Counted from the stretch's first letter, positions 13,801 through 27,185 are shown. The stretch: 64,000 nucleotides of DNA from Arsenophonus sp052171275 (GCA_052171275.1 CM125795.1:1178001-1242000), one strand, 5' to 3'. Numbers and translations: made by a program. The notes: generated by a model not told the origin, from the letters alone.

Positions 13801-14034
13801 AATTATATTAAGATCAATTAATTGCATCATATATAATAAAGATATATAATTTATTAATTAACTATAACTAATATTAGTTATAGTTAATTTTGATTATAAC
13901 TTTTTATAAATTAATTAAATTTTTTTTATCTATATATAAATTAAATGATTTATATATAGATAAAATAAAATCATAATTAAATTGTTGTAAATAATATTTA
14001 ATTTAATTTATTACATCAATAGTTTGAAACTAAG

Positions 14035-14058
14035 TTAAAGATAAAGATAAAGATAAAG
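14035..14058 (+). repeat. Short tandem repeat of ataaag
   Basis: One degenerate copy (ttaaag) is followed by three perfect 6-base copies. It is probably replication slippage in A/T sequence. Confidence 0.6.
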
Positions 14059-15780
14059 ATGATAAATATGTAAATATTTTTATTAAAATAACTAAGAATT
14101 TTTTGAATTCACTTAATTATTTATAATAAAGTTAATCTTTGATAATAATATTAAAATTAGATTATTTAATTTTTGAATTCTATAAGATAGATATCTTATC
14201 TATAATAATAGTACTATTATAATTATAATACAATTTAATTTATTAAAATATAAATATTTATTTTATCAAAAATTACATAAAATAATTAATAAAAACAAAA
14301 TATTAAAAAATATTTGTATAAATAAGTGTATAATAATTATATAAAATTATGTTTATTTATTTTAATAATTTAAACTTTAATATTAATTTTTTACGATATT
14401 AATATAGTTAAAAATAGGATAAAATTAATTTAATTAACACTAATTTTCATTAGTAATGATAATAATATTAATATGAATATAATGTAATAAGTTATTTATA
14501 TAATATTATTACTTAATAATTAAATTTATGAAGATAAAAGATAATATTTCCTTTATTTTATGAAAATTTTAAACATATTATTATATTATATTAAATATGT
14601 AAATCATTCATTTATTAAAAAATAATTTAAAACAAATTTATTTTTTTGTTAATCAATTAATTGAAATACTAAATTTATCGATATAAAAATATAAAATTAT
14701 ATAAGTATTTTATAGTTACTTTTAATAATTATTAGATCTATAAAAATAGATGAATTATAATATCTTATATTTCAAATATATTCGATTAATATATAAAGAT
14801 ATTTTCTTCAATTTGTAAAATTTATTTTAAATATACTAAGTATATAATAATTATTCCACATATCTATATATGTCATTTTTATCAATAAAAATTATTTTCT
14901 CAATTAATAATTATAATAAAATTTATAAATTAAACATTTTTTATAATAGATCAAAAAATGATTATTAGCTAGATTCAATAGTATTTAAATTATTATCAAT
15001 AAATTTGACAATAGTTGATAAAATAATAAAAATCGAAAAATTATAAGTAATTATAAAAATTAAAATTAAAATCGATTAATTAAATATTAATTTAATAATT
15101 TTATTATAAATCAAAATAGATATTTTTAGTTTAATTAAATAACTTTTAAGAATTAAAATAATACATCTTAGCAAATAATCTTATTACGATATTATATAAA
15201 ATATTTTTTAAAAAAGAAGAAATATATTGATTAGTAATATATATTAATATAGGATTTTAAATTTTATTTTTTAATTAGAACTTAAATAGATAGAAACTTT
15301 TATAAAAAAACACATATTAATGTTGTTTATAGTAATTTTTGAGAAATACTGCAATTTTATTATTTTTTATTTAGCATATTTGACTTATGCAATCAATATT
15401 TTTAATTAGTGATTTAACAACTAAATAGTTTTCTGAATACTATATATTGAAATAACATATTTTATATTTTGGTATTATAAACTTAATTAAGATTATTATT
15501 TAATATAAATTACATAATTTATCATTAATAATGATAAAGGTGAATCGTATTTTTTGTGATTTATTTATTGTTTAATAACGATTTAATCAATATTAAACTA
15601 TTACTGATTTATTAAAAAAAATAACAGATTTGATATTAAGATATTAATATTACTTAAATAGTAAAATTAATTGATTTTTAATTATATTATTATATTTGAT
15701 AAAAGTAAATATTTTATTTTTATAACTAATATTAAATATATCAATAGTATATTAAATTATTATTTATATGATTATAAGAT

Positions 15781-15823
15781 TTTATAATACTAATTTTTTT
15801 TGAAAAAAAATTAGTATTATAAA
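15781..15823. repeat. Perfect inverted repeat, 21-bp arms, one-base centre
   Basis: The arms 15781-15801 and 15803-15823 flank a single G. The apex is T8-G-A8 and the outer stem is tttataatacta. The stem is mostly A:T, and no readable gene is near. Confidence 0.7.
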
Positions 15824-18309
15824 TTAAAACAGTATTTTATACATATATTATATTTTAATATAAATCATTTTATAAAAATATCAAAATATCATAAAAAATA
15901 TGATAAAAAATATTTTTTTACAATTTATGATTATAAATTATAAAAAATAAAAAATTATTCTTAACTTCTTCTACTATATTAATCATATTATCATTAAATT
16001 TAATTTTATTTAAATAGTATTAATTTAATTACTTTTAAATAATAATAAAATTATTATATTTAATTTATTTTACTAATATAAAATATTAATAATATAATAA
16101 TTTTATTATTATAAGATAAATTCACTAATTTTATTATTATTTTAATTCATTTTTATTATTTTTTAAAAAAAAACAAGATAAAGTTAATAACTTTATAAAG
16201 TATAAAATAATAATTATATATTACTTTAATAATATAAGTAATGAATTTAAATTTCATTATATTAAATTTTTAAACTTATAATTTATTTATTAAAATTATA
16301 TAATAAACTGTAAACTATAGATTTTTAATTTTCTTAAATCATCATCTAGATAATCATCAATAAATAAAATATATTATTTTTTAATTTCTAAAATTTTTTG
16401 CTAATTAATATATATTTTTTAATTGTTATTAACTAACAACTGATAAGTAATATATTTATTATAAATAAATGACAATTATTAAAATAACTCTATATTTAAA
16501 TATAAAAAAAGCAGTCTAACTCTATATAAGATATTTTGAGTAAAATATTTAGTTTATAATAAAAAATTACTACTGAATAATATTATCAAAAAATTAAAAA
16601 ATAATGAATATTTATTAATAAATTCAACAATAAGTTTCAGTATAGTAATAAGTATAAATCATTATTAATATTTTAATATAAGTATTATAAATATATTATT
16701 AATATAGTTATATTATTAATAATATCGGAATAATCTTAAAATTTAAGATACTTTAGCACATTAGTATTTGAAATTAAGTTAATATAACGATTATTATTTA
16801 TGATTAAAGTATTATTAATAATACTGTTTTTAATGCTAAAATTAATTCTAAATTACTATTTAAAATAACTTTATTACAACATTAATACTATTTATCTAAT
16901 TTAAGTAAAATAATTATTTATTCTTTAATTAACTATAAAGAGAAGTTTATGGAATTATTATAATAATTAGCATTTATTAAAAAGAATTTATTACGGATTA
17001 CTACTTTATAATATAATTCAATCATATTAAAACATAAATATAATATTTTTTACTAAATCATATCTACTTAAGATAATAATAAACATATAATGTTATATAA
17101 TATTTTATCTATTATTTTGAATTTAATAAATTTATTAATAAAATTAACTATAAATTCATAATTAATTTTTTAAAATATCAAAAGTTTTATTAAAAGAAAT
17201 AATAATTTAATTTAGTATTTTACTTACTAATAAACTCTTTTTTATTGTTATTTAATAAATAATAATTTTTACTTTTAATTATAAAGATTTTAAAAAATAT
17301 CAAAATAAGAAATTATAATCTATATGTAAATATATAGTAATAAGTAATATTAAAATTTAACAATTGATTTAAATCAGAAGATAATTAATATCTTTTATAA
17401 ATATAAAATACAGATTTTCTAAATTAGAAATAATTTAAAATAAAATAAATTTTTAGTGTTATCTAATATCATAATATTCATTAATACAAAATTTAATTTT
17501 TAATTTATACATTTTTATATACTTATATAAAATAATATTTTTATTAACTTTTTTTATTAAATAATCAGTAATTTTAAATTTAATTAAACTAAATTTATCT
17601 AGTTATATGATTAATGGATTATCATAAAATAAAAATATTTTATATATGTGTATAAACTAAAATTCAAAGAAGAAAATAAAAACTATTATATATATTTTTA
17701 TCATTACAATCTTAATAATGGTTATAAATAAAAATTTATAATCATTTATAAAATCTAATAGCTATAAATTTATAATAAAGATTATCTCGATAATAAATTA
17801 TTACTTTATTTTACAATATTTATTTATTAATTAACTTAATAAGAAAAAATAAATCACTATTTTAAATATTAATTATCTTTTTTTTTGAAAATCATAATAT
17901 TTGTTATAAGGAAAATTCTCTATTTTACAATAAATATTTATTAATTATCATAAGTAACATGATATTATTTATTAGTAGAGATAATTATATTTTATTAATT
18001 TTGATATTCTAAATTAAAAAATACGATAAAAAATTTAAATATAAAATTATTTATACTATACATACATAATGTAAAAGATCTTTATCTTATGACTCTCTAT
18101 GTTATATAACGTAATTATAATTTTTATATTCAATACATCCAAACAATTTATAATCAACTAAATGATATTAAATAATCTATTAATTATGATAAACACGAAA
18201 TATAAGTATTTACGATGATTTTATTTTATTTAAAGTTATAAATCGAAATTAAATAAAAAAATTACTAAGTAAGAAAAGTTAAAATTAATAAAAAACAAGA
18301 AATTTTCTC

Positions 18310-18379
18310 AAAAAAAATACTCTACAATATTTATTGTTTTTTCTTCTTATAAGAAATAGAGAATAAATATTCTAGAGTA
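18310..18379 (-). terminator. Intrinsic terminator downstream of lysS
   Basis: On the minus strand, about 90 bases after the lysS stop, an 18-bp stem with one mismatch (18362-18379 against 18318-18335) encloses a small inner hairpin (ttcttataagaa at 18344-18355). It is followed directly by eight U residues (18317-18310). This is one of the best terminators in the window and would end the prfB-lysS transcript. Confidence 0.7.
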
Positions 18380-18468
18380 AAATATATATTAATAAATAAA
18401 TAATAAATAGTATAATATGATGATAATATCTATTAATATTTTGATTAGATGTCATCAATCATAAAATT

Positions 18469-19980
18469 CTATTTATTAGGACGTAATGTTGGAAATAAAA
18501 TAACATCACGAATTGTATGGGTATTAGTTAATAACATAATCATCCGATCAACACCTATACCCAAACCAGCTGTTGGTGGTAAACCATGCTCTAATGCTAT
18601 AATATAATCCTCATCATAAAACATAGCTTGATAATCTCCTTTATCTTTATGAGAAGTCTGTTCAGAAAATCGATCAGATTGATCTACTGAATCATTAAGC
18701 TCAGAAAAACCATTAGCGATTTCATGACCATCTATAAAAAATTCAAATCTATCAGTAATAAATGGATTATCGTTATTACGACGAGCTAATGGAGATATTT
18801 CTACTGGATATTCAGTAATAAATGTTGGTTGAATTAAATAGCTTTCTACAGCTATTTCAAAAATCTTAAATTGCAGATGACCTAATCCCCAACCTTTTTC
18901 TACCTCAATATTTAATGATTTTGCAATCTCTGTTGCTTTAATAATATCATTCAAATCAGATAGATCTATTTCAGTGAGATATTTTATTATAGATTCTTTC
19001 ATAGTCATGATATTAAATGATTTTCCGAAATCAAATAAATGTTGACCATATTTTACCTTAGTTGTGCCTAATACTTCTTTCGTAACCGTTCGAAATAATT
19101 CTTCTGTTAACACAATTAGATCTTTATAATCAGCATAAGCCATATAAAGTTCCATCATAGTAAACTCTGAATTATGACGAGATGAAATACCTTCATTACG
19201 AAAATTACGATTTATTTCAAAAATTTGCTCAAATCCACCAATGACTAAACGTTTCAAATAAAGTTCTGGTGCAACACGCATATACATATCAATATCTAAC
19301 TTATTATGATGAGTAATAAATGGACGAGCTGTTGCTCCTCCAGGAATTATATGCATCATAGGCGTTTCAACTTCTATAAAGTTCCTGCTAACCATAAAAC
19401 TACGTAATGCAGATATTATACGAGAGCGAACAATAAAAGTTTGTCGTGAGCGTTCATTAACAATGAGATCAAGATAACGTTGACGATAGCGTGTTTCTTG
19501 ATTCACCAATCCATGAAATTTATCTGGTAGAGGGCGTAATGCTTTAGTTAACAAATAAATTTCATAACAATAAATAGTTAACTCATTTGTTTTAGTTTTA
19601 AATAATTTACCTTTAACACCTATAATATCACCAATATCCAATTTTTTAAACTGTTTATCATAAACCCCTTCTGGTAAATCATCTTGGGAAATGTAAATTT
19701 GAATACGACCACTCATGTCTTGCAAAGTAGCAAAAGAAACTTTACCCATTATACGCTGTGTAAGCATTCGACCTGCAACAGAGACGTTAATATTTAATTT
19801 AGTAAGATCTTTTATATCCATATTCTCATACTTTAAATGTAAATCACTAGAAAAATATTCACGACGAAAATCGTTAGGAAAAGCTATTCCATCACAACGT
19901 AAATATTCTAGTTTTTCCCGACGAATTTTTAATTCACCTCTTAAATCAATAGATCGATTAATATTTTGTTGTCGAGACAT
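18469..19980 (-). CDS. lysS: Lysyl-tRNA synthetase, class II
   Basis: LysRS charges tRNA-Lys with lysine using ATP. The product is 503 residues (E. coli 505). The N-terminal OB-fold anticodon-binding domain includes VAGRMLTQRIMGKVSFATLQD. The class II core carries motif 2 in FRNEGISSRHNSEFTMMELY and motif 3 in GLGIGVDRMIMLL near the C-terminus. I place the start at the ATG at 19980 (MSRQQNIN), because it matches the E. coli start and has GAGG upstream at a good distance; the in-frame ATG five codons earlier overlaps that site. It follows prfB by 11 bases, the E. coli prfB-lysS operon. The stop is UAG, so its own termination depends on RF1 rather than RF2. Confidence 0.96.
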   Translation of the reverse strand: MSRQQNINRSIDLRGELKIRREKLEYLRCDGIAFPNDFRREYFSSDLHLKYENMDIKDLTKLNINVSVAGRMLTQRIMGKVSFATLQDMSGRIQIYISQDDLPEGVYDKQFKKLDIGDIIGVKGKLFKTKTNELTIYCYEIYLLTKALRPLPDKFHGLVNQETRYRQRYLDLIVNERSRQTFIVRSRIISALRSFMVSRNFIEVETPMMHIIPGGATARPFITHHNKLDIDMYMRVAPELYLKRLVIGGFEQIFEINRNFRNEGISSRHNSEFTMMELYMAYADYKDLIVLTEELFRTVTKEVLGTTKVKYGQHLFDFGKSFNIMTMKESIIKYLTEIDLSDLNDIIKATEIAKSLNIEVEKGWGLGHLQFKIFEIAVESYLIQPTFITEYPVEISPLARRNNDNPFITDRFEFFIDGHEIANGFSELNDSVDQSDRFSEQTSHKDKGDYQAMFYDEDYIIALEHGLPPTAGLGIGVDRMIMLLTNTHTIRDVILFPTLRPNK

Positions 19981-19991
19981 TTTTTTATTCC

Positions 19992-21089
19992 TCATAGACC
20001 TGCTTTTAAGCTTGCTTCAATAAATTTATCGATATCACCATCTAGTACCGCTTGAATATTTCGATTTTCAACATCTGTGCGTAGGTCTTTAATTCGAGAA
20101 TTATCTAAAATATAAGAGCGTATTTGACTACCCCAACCAATATAAGATTTATTTTTTTCTAACGCTTGTTTATCTTCATTTTTTTTCTGTATCTCTAGCT
20201 CATATAATTTTGCTTTTATTTGTTTTAAAGCATGTTCTTTATTCTTATGTTGAGAACGGTCATTTTGACATTGTGTAACAGTTCCTGTTGGAATATGAGT
20301 TATACGTACAGCTGATTCTGTTTTATTAACATGTTGACCACCAGCACCAGATGCTCTATAAACATCTATTCGTAAATTTACTGGATTAATTTTAATGTTA
20401 ATCTCATCACTTATATCAGGATAAATAAATACTGAGCTAAATGAAGTATGGCGACGCCTAGAGGAATCAAAAGGACTTTTACGGACTAAACGATGGATAC
20501 CTGTTTCAGTTCGTAACCATCCATATGCATATTTACCAATAATTTTTATTGTTGCAGATTTTAAACCATAAGTATCACTATTAGATGCTTCAATAATTTT
20601 TGTTTTAAATCCTTTAGAATCTGCCCACCGTAAATACATACGCATAAGCATACTAGCCCAATCTTGTGCTTCAGTTCCACCTGAACCTGCCTGTAAATCA
20701 AGATAGCAATTAGCACTATCATGTTGACCTGAGAACATGCATCGAAATTCTGATTGTTCTATTTTTTCTTTTAACTGCGCTAATTCCGTCAATAATTCAT
20801 TAAGAATTTCTTCATTATAATCTTCTATTACTAAATCAAATAAACAAGATATATCATCTAAATTTTTAATTAATGTATTAATTACTCTTATTCTTACTTC
20901 AAGAGAAATACGTTCTTTACCTAATTCTTGAGCTCGTTCAGGTTCATTTCATATTTCAGGGAGATTAAGTTCTATATTTATTTCTTTCAAACGCTTTTTA
21001 TTGGCATGGAAGTCAAAAATATTAATCAAGATATTTATTCGTTTAAATAAATCTTGAATCTGATCTTTTATTTGATTAAATTCAAACAT
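19992..21089 (-). CDS. prfB: Peptide chain release factor RF2 with in-frame UGA at codon 47
   Basis: RF2 reads UAA and UGA stop codons and triggers release of the finished protein. From ATG 21089 the reading frame is 365 codons, exactly the E. coli RF2 length, and aligns without gaps. It has the SPF stop-recognition tripeptide (205-207) in HRLVRKSPFDS and the catalytic GGQ (250-252) in YRASGAGGQHVNKTESA, with Ala246. E. coli prfB needs a +1 frameshift after codon 25 (CUU UGA C). Here that site is UUU GAC in one continuous frame, and the internal Shine-Dalgarno-like run is gone. A single UGA sits at codon 47 (20949-20951) in LPEI-UGA-NEPERAQ, where E. coli has Trp. Its own stop is also UGA. 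Without read-through, translation could resume only at a TTG near codon 100 or later, losing domain 1. It is the first gene of the prfB-lysS operon. Confidence 0.9.
20949..20951 (-). other. Internal UGA codon in prfB at conserved Trp47
   Basis: The codon reads ATA TGA AAT GAA on the minus strand. It aligns exactly with Trp47 of E. coli RF2 (DVWNEPE). A single G-to-A change from TGG explains it. The surrounding codons remain conserved on both sides. Confidence 0.9.
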
Positions 21090-23951
21090 ATTATTGTATC
21101 TTATCTCTGTTTTATTAAAAAGTTATAAAATATAAGATTTTTATTATTTGATGATTAAATTATAGAATTATAGTTTTCGATAAAATATTTCATAATAAAA
21201 TTATTTTTATTAACTTTAGTCTATAAATATACTATCATAAAAATAATTCTCTATGTTTAGTTAGCAGTTGATGATTATTGATATATATACTTATAATGAT
21301 GAAGATCATATGTATAAAAAGTATTTTTAATAAACAAAATTGCTTAAAGAAAATAATATCTTTTTTTAAAGAAAATATAAATATTAAATTAGTAACTATA
21401 AATATCATAACTTAAAAGATACTAATTCATGTTAAATTTACAAATAAATTCTATCATAAGAAATTATGAAACTAATAAATATAAATTAATATTAAAAACA
21501 ATACCCATTTACATTTATCATCAAATAATAATATCATGGTTCTAAAAAATAATTTTTTAAATAATTTTTATAAAAACGTCATTTCAATAATCGAAACTTA
21601 GAATTAAAATAAAATTAATGAAATATAATTTATCTATATTTTAGATATAATTATTTTTTAACTAATTCAATAATATCTGATGATAATCATTCATTATTTA
21701 ACTTTTAATCACTTAAAATACAATCATTTTTAATATACTATTATTTAAAAATCTCGACATTAAGTTTATAAAAACTTTTTAAGTTAAATAAACTTTTCTT
21801 CTCTTTCAACATTAATTATACAATGACGATATTAATCTACTAAACTTTAAAATTAATACTCTATTATAATTTTATTTATATTAATTTTAACTACTTAAGT
21901 ATATATATTAGAAATATAAATGATATGTATCTATATTAATTCTTTAAAATATTTTAGATTTTTAAAATATAAATAATTAAATATATTTATCAATTTTAAT
22001 ACTTTATTAAAAGATTTAAATAATTTATTTGCTTATTATTAATAATATCTTCATAATATTCAATACTAGTGATAAATATTATTTAAATAATATTTATATT
22101 ATTTAAATAATATTATTTTTTTGCATAAATATAGAGATATTATATAAAAATATTAAATGTTAATATTTTCAATCTATTAAATTATCATTACATAATAAAT
22201 TAAATAAATATATATCTTTTATAATATAAGTAAATAGTTTTATGATACTTAACTAAGAAAAAAAATAAAGGTTACTCAATGATTAACTGTAATTATATTT
22301 TAACAATTAATTATCTATTAGATTATTCAATTTTTTCCTATATTGGTGAATATTCTATAATTTATTAATATCCTAAAACGCAGATAAGAAAATTTTATTT
22401 ATATAAACTTATTTATATTAATTAACAATTAAATCGCTTTTAAAGTTAACTATATTTTAATAAAAACATCTTCCTAAATTAAAGTATTGATGCATTCAAT
22501 TCAAAGCGTTTATTATATATTATGAACATTTTATTTTTTATTAAAAATAATAAACATATATTATTATCAGTTATATATTGATATTAATAAGATAGTATTC
22601 TTAATACATTATATATATTGAGTATAGAAATTGTTTATTAATTAATAACTTAAATCTTTTTATATAAAACTTATTTACAGATATTATTTATTTAGAATGA
22701 TGATTAAATCTTTAAAGTTACTAAAGCTTATTAATAATATAATAAAAATATCTGTTTTTATTATATTCTTAATAATTTTTATTATAGATAAAACTTAATA
22801 TTAAAAAATTCTTTATTAAAATAACTAATTGATTTTTTTAAATCTAAGAGATTTTTTTTGAATATTTTTAATATTATTAATATAATAAAAACTAATTAAT
22901 TCTTAATTGATATACTATAAATAACTTTAGAAATCGATAATCTAATCCATATATAATTTTAGTACTAGAAATGTTATATTTACATAAAATATTGATGCTA
23001 TTAACTTAAAATATATAAAAATATTTATTAACTAAGAACTCTTATTTAAAAAGAGTAATAATCATATTATTTCTTATTTAATTCTAAATAATAAATCAGA
23101 AATATCATTATATATATAATAACATCTTTTTACTTTCTAAAAACAAACTAAACTTAATTCTTTATATTTTCTTTATTTTTTTTAACTTTTCGAAATCAAA
23201 ACTCTTTAATTCATATGATAATTTTCTAACTAAATAACGTTATATCTAATATATGCTAATAGTATTTTAATTATTATATAATAAGAAAAATAAATTATTA
23301 ATTTTATACTATAAACATTATTTCCTCTGCAATTCAAAAAAATTTTTATATTGTTTTGAAACAAAACAGTTTATTTTACGAATACTATTAAAACTTTAAT
23401 TCAACATAATAATTATTATTTTAATAAAAAATATTTATGTTTATACTGATTATAGATCATATAACTAAATTTAATAATTTAATTAAATTAGATATTTTAT
23501 ATTTATATTATTAAAATAATAATATTAGATGATCTATCATATGATACTAGAATATAACAAATCTAATATAGAAAAATCTATAATAATTTTATAAGAAATA
23601 ATAATGATCTTAATAATTATATACTAATAATTAATTTTATATTAATTAAGTATTTCCTTTAATTAATAAATATCAGCTAAATAATAATTACTTTAATATA
23701 ATTATTATATGCAATAAAAACTTTTTTATTAAAAGATATTATATTATTAATGATAATGATTTAAATATATTTTATTTTAATGACTCTGTTCTATAAAATA
23801 TTTATAATTATCTAAAATCTATTAGTAAATAAAATAAATAAAAATAATAATATAAATAAGATATATGTTAATAGCATAATTACAAATGCTAGCTATGCAA
23901 TCAATAATAAAAATATAGTTCAATATAATTGAATAATGTTTGTTTAATTAA

Positions 23952-23987
23952 AAATTACATTTTAAATAACTATTTAAAATGTAATTT
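23952..23987. repeat. Perfect inverted repeat, 16-bp arms
   Basis: aaattacattttaaat and its complement flank a 4-base loop. No gene is adjacent. Confidence 0.65.
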
Positions 23988-25799
23988 AAAATGAATAGTG
24001 ATTAATTAATAGTTTTTATATTGTTATCACAATATATAATCCAACACATTCTTATAAAGAATATTTTATAGAATATAGATAATTTAATATTTAAGATATA
24101 AATAAATAAAAAAATAACTATTATTTACTATTATATCAAAAATAAACCTATATTTCATAGTTATTATTTTTAACTAAATTACAATTTTTATTAATCTTTT
24201 TAATTCATTATTAAATAATTCACTATCATATAATTCAAATATTATTAAATAATATTTTAACTATAAAAAATATTTACTTAATACTAATAAAATAGATAAG
24301 ATTTATATCAAATTAAGCATTAATCGATGATTTTTTATTTTTTAATCAAATAAATCATTTATATTTTAAAATTATTTATTAATATTATTTATAATCTAAT
24401 ATAATCATTCTAAATTATAAATAAATACAATTATCTTAAATAATTGATTATTTTGAAAGACAATATGACATGATAAAATAAAAATAGTGTATAATTATTA
24501 TATATAAATTATAAAATTATTTTTTATTTTTATAAAATTCATCATAATAACTATAGTTATTATCCTATCATTATAATGATTACATGTTTTTATTTTTATA
24601 TCTTTAATATATTTTATCTAATCGATTCTCATTTTAATTTTTTTATTAATATTTCATTTTATATTAACAGATATTTATTCATTATAATTTTAAGTATTTC
24701 CTTTAATAAAACTTATTGTATTCGATTATATAAACAAACTATCGGTTAACGTTTTATGCATTAAAATTAACAGCAGTTATTGAATACTTATACTTAACCT
24801 TTAAAATACTTTATTCAACTTTCTTATGGATTGTTATATTATTTAATTAATGCATGATCTTTTATTTTAGATAAAATAAACTAACAAATAAGATATTTTT
24901 ATTTAAAATTTTATCAGTTATATAAATTATCCTTATGTAGAATATTATTATTAATACGATTATTTTAACTCTTTTATTAAAATATATATAGATTAGTTAT
25001 ATGGAAGAATTCTATACTTAAAAAAATTTACGTTAGATATTACTTATATTTATAAGTTATAATTTAACAAAATAATAATAAAAAACATTTCTTAGTTCAA
25101 TAAACATTAAAAATAGTTAATAACTTTTATTAGTAACAACATAATATTATAATTATATAGATATTTTATCTAAGTTTATCTTTTTATTAATTTATTTTAC
25201 TTATTATTTTATCTTAATAACAATATTATAATCAATTCTTTTAAAATCAATTATTATTTGAAAAAATAAAAAGATATTAACCTAAACAAAGATAAATTTA
25301 ATAAACCATTATTTAATAATAATTATTTTATTCCTCTTTTATTAACAAATATAAAAATTAAAGAATTATTTAGGAAATTAAAAACACTCTATAATTAACA
25401 CTGAATATATCTTTAAAAAGATAATAAACAAAAGTATAAAAGATAAAATAGTTTATTTTCACAAAAATATAATCATATATACGAATAATAAATAAGATTT
25501 ATTATCTTTATCAAAGATAGATTTATACAACACTAGAATCAGTTTATAATCATAAATATGTTTATTATCAATAAATTATCAATTTTCTATATATATTTTA
25601 AATAAAATAATTATCTAATGTTAGTTAGTAGTCTTTATAATTAATTAATGACATATTAATTAATTATATCTTTTAAATTTAACTATAAATTAAGTATTTC
25701 AAAATATTAATTTTATCGATTATATCACTATAGTTTTAATTAGAAAAATATTTCTTTTATAAAAAAATAATAAATCAAATTAATAAGAATTAATAATAC

Positions 25800-25836
25800 C
25801 ATGCGTTGATATATTCTTTTTAACTAAAAATAAAAC
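25800..25836 (+). repeat. Dispersed repeat A, copy 1
   Basis: This copy shares the exact 15-mer catgcgttgatatat with 48841-48855, and both copies are followed by a similar T-rich then aaataaac-like tail. It lies about 100 bases beyond the 3' end of lolA. The shared GCG within such A/T-rich DNA makes coincidence less likely than for pure A/T repeats. The function is unknown. Confidence 0.45.
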
Positions 25837-25937
25837 TTAAACTAATATATTCTATAAGTTAATTACTGTAATTTGCGACAAATTATTAAAATTTATAAAA
25901 TGGAAAACAAAGTACTAGATTTTTCATTTTACTTTAC

Positions 25938-26552
25938 TTATCTTTGATCATCAATAGTTACTCCTTGTGGAGGAATAAACTTAAATTTATTTTTATCAAA
26001 ATAATTATTTTTATGGTTCTTTAAATAATATGAATTTATTTGACCATTTTGATCTGTAATAGAAAACTGTTGAACAGTACCATTAGGCTGAATAGATATT
26101 GAAAAACATTTTATATATCCATTATTTTCTATCATTTTTAATAAAAAATTATTACCATTTTGAGTAATTTTATAACTATTCCAATTTTTAGGATTATTAC
26201 TAGCAATTAGTATAAAAGGCATATCAAATATAACATTACTTACTAAAGTTATCGTAACTTGATTAATTAAAGGATTATAAAACCAAAAATTAGTGCCATC
26301 AGAAATTAATAAGATTTCATCTGGTGATATCATATGCCAATTAAATAAACTTGGATGTTTAATCCATAATTGACCCTCACCTTCCTGCATTAAACTACCA
26401 TCAGGCATTGTTACTTTTTGTGAAAAATTAGCATAAAAACCATTTATTTTGTTTAATCGTTTTTGTAATTCAACTGAATCATCACCTGCTAATATTTGAT
26501 TAATATAAAAAATTATTGATGATAATAATAATGTTACTACTTTTTTTATCAC
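25938..26552 (-). CDS. lolA: LolA, periplasmic lipoprotein carrier
   Basis: LolA takes lipoproteins released by LolCDE at the inner membrane and ferries them across the periplasm to LolB at the outer membrane. The product is 204 residues (E. coli 203). It opens with a Sec signal peptide (MIKKVVTLLLSSIIF followed by a small-residue cleavage region near ILAGD). It keeps the QLWIKHPSLFNWHM segment, SDGTNFWFYNP and the C-terminal FIPPQGVTIDDQR. The start is GTG at 26552 with AAGG seven bases upstream; the nearby ATG two bases away is out of frame. The stop is UAA. It follows ftsK, as in E. coli, across a 2.3 kb gap. Its retention implies a functional outer membrane. Confidence 0.95.
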   Translation of the reverse strand: MIKKVVTLLLSSIIFYINQILAGDDSVELQKRLNKINGFYANFSQKVTMPDGSLMQEGEGQLWIKHPSLFNWHMISPDEILLISDGTNFWFYNPLINQVTITLVSNVIFDMPFILIASNNPKNWNSYKITQNGNNFLLKMIENNGYIKCFSISIQPNGTVQQFSITDQNGQINSYYLKNHKNNYFDKNKFKFIPPQGVTIDDQR

Positions 26553-27123
26553 ATAATGACCTTTATATTTATGATAGTTATTTGTTTTATATAAAAAATC
26601 AATTTTTATTTTGTTAAATAATTATATCTTAAATTTTAGAATTATTATTACTATATATTTTAAAAAAAAATTATTTGAATTTATATTTTTCTCATTAATT
26701 ATAGTGTATTTATTATAATTAATATTAAATTCTTAATTGATGTTTAATAAACATATATAATAATTTTTATTAAATCATTAATTTATAATAGTTTTATAAA
26801 AAAGTAATTTAGATTTTTATAAATATTATAATAATTATCATCTTTAATATATTTGTCGTTATTTATCATATCATTGATATACTTAACTTTATTTTAAGTT
26901 TTTAAAAACTTGATTACAACATAAACTTTATGATTAAAAATAAAAATATTACAAATAGATAATATAAAATCAACTCTAGTTTAATCACATAATTAGCGCA
27001 CACTAATTTATTTTGTTTTATTTATATAATATACGCAATTAATATAATTATATTAATCTTAATTAAAAACTATAATGATCTTACGGTATAATTATTTAAG
27101 TTTCCACGATAATATTAAATATA

Positions 27124-27144
27124 TATTAAATATTAAATATTAAA
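27124..27144 (+). repeat. Three tandem copies of tattaaa
   Basis: Three perfect 7-base copies are followed by a decayed fourth. It is a simple slippage-type repeat. Confidence 0.6.
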
Positions 27145-27185
27145 TATTATAAATATTATTAATAATATAATTAAAATTTTAAAAT

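Larger units (their letters stand above)
8587..18468. other. 9.9 kb gene desert between sdhE and lysS
   Basis: I see no intact gene. In E. coli ygfX, fldB, xerD, dsbC and recJ lie between sdhE and prfB-lysS, so this desert may be their remains, although prfB-lysS is in inverted order here. Items listed separately are a start-codon/terminator remnant at 10734-10800, a 21-bp-arm hairpin at 15781-15823, a short (ataaag)n tract at 14035-14058 and the lysS terminator at 18310-18379. GC-richer crumbs occur at about 10340-10400 and 10540-10570. Confidence 0.6.
21090..25937. other. 4.8 kb gene desert between prfB and lolA
   Basis: I see no gene. It may contain the worn-out remains of rarA, which follows lolA in E. 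coli, but no frame supports that. A GC-richer patch lies at about 24720-24840. A 16-bp-arm hairpin (23952-23987) and one copy of dispersed repeat A (25800-25836) are listed separately. The prfB promoter should lie just above 21089, but no hexamer stands out. Confidence 0.6.

Noticed and set aside
19715..20023. Open frame on the plus strand, 102 codons
   Set aside because: It lies antisense to lysS and prfB, has no homology I recognise, and exists only because the opposite strand is coding.
19992..20792. RF2 as a 266-residue protein starting at TTG
   Set aside because: The conserved frame continues upstream to ATG 21089 at full RF2 length, and the shorter form would lack domain 1. It remains only an alternative product.
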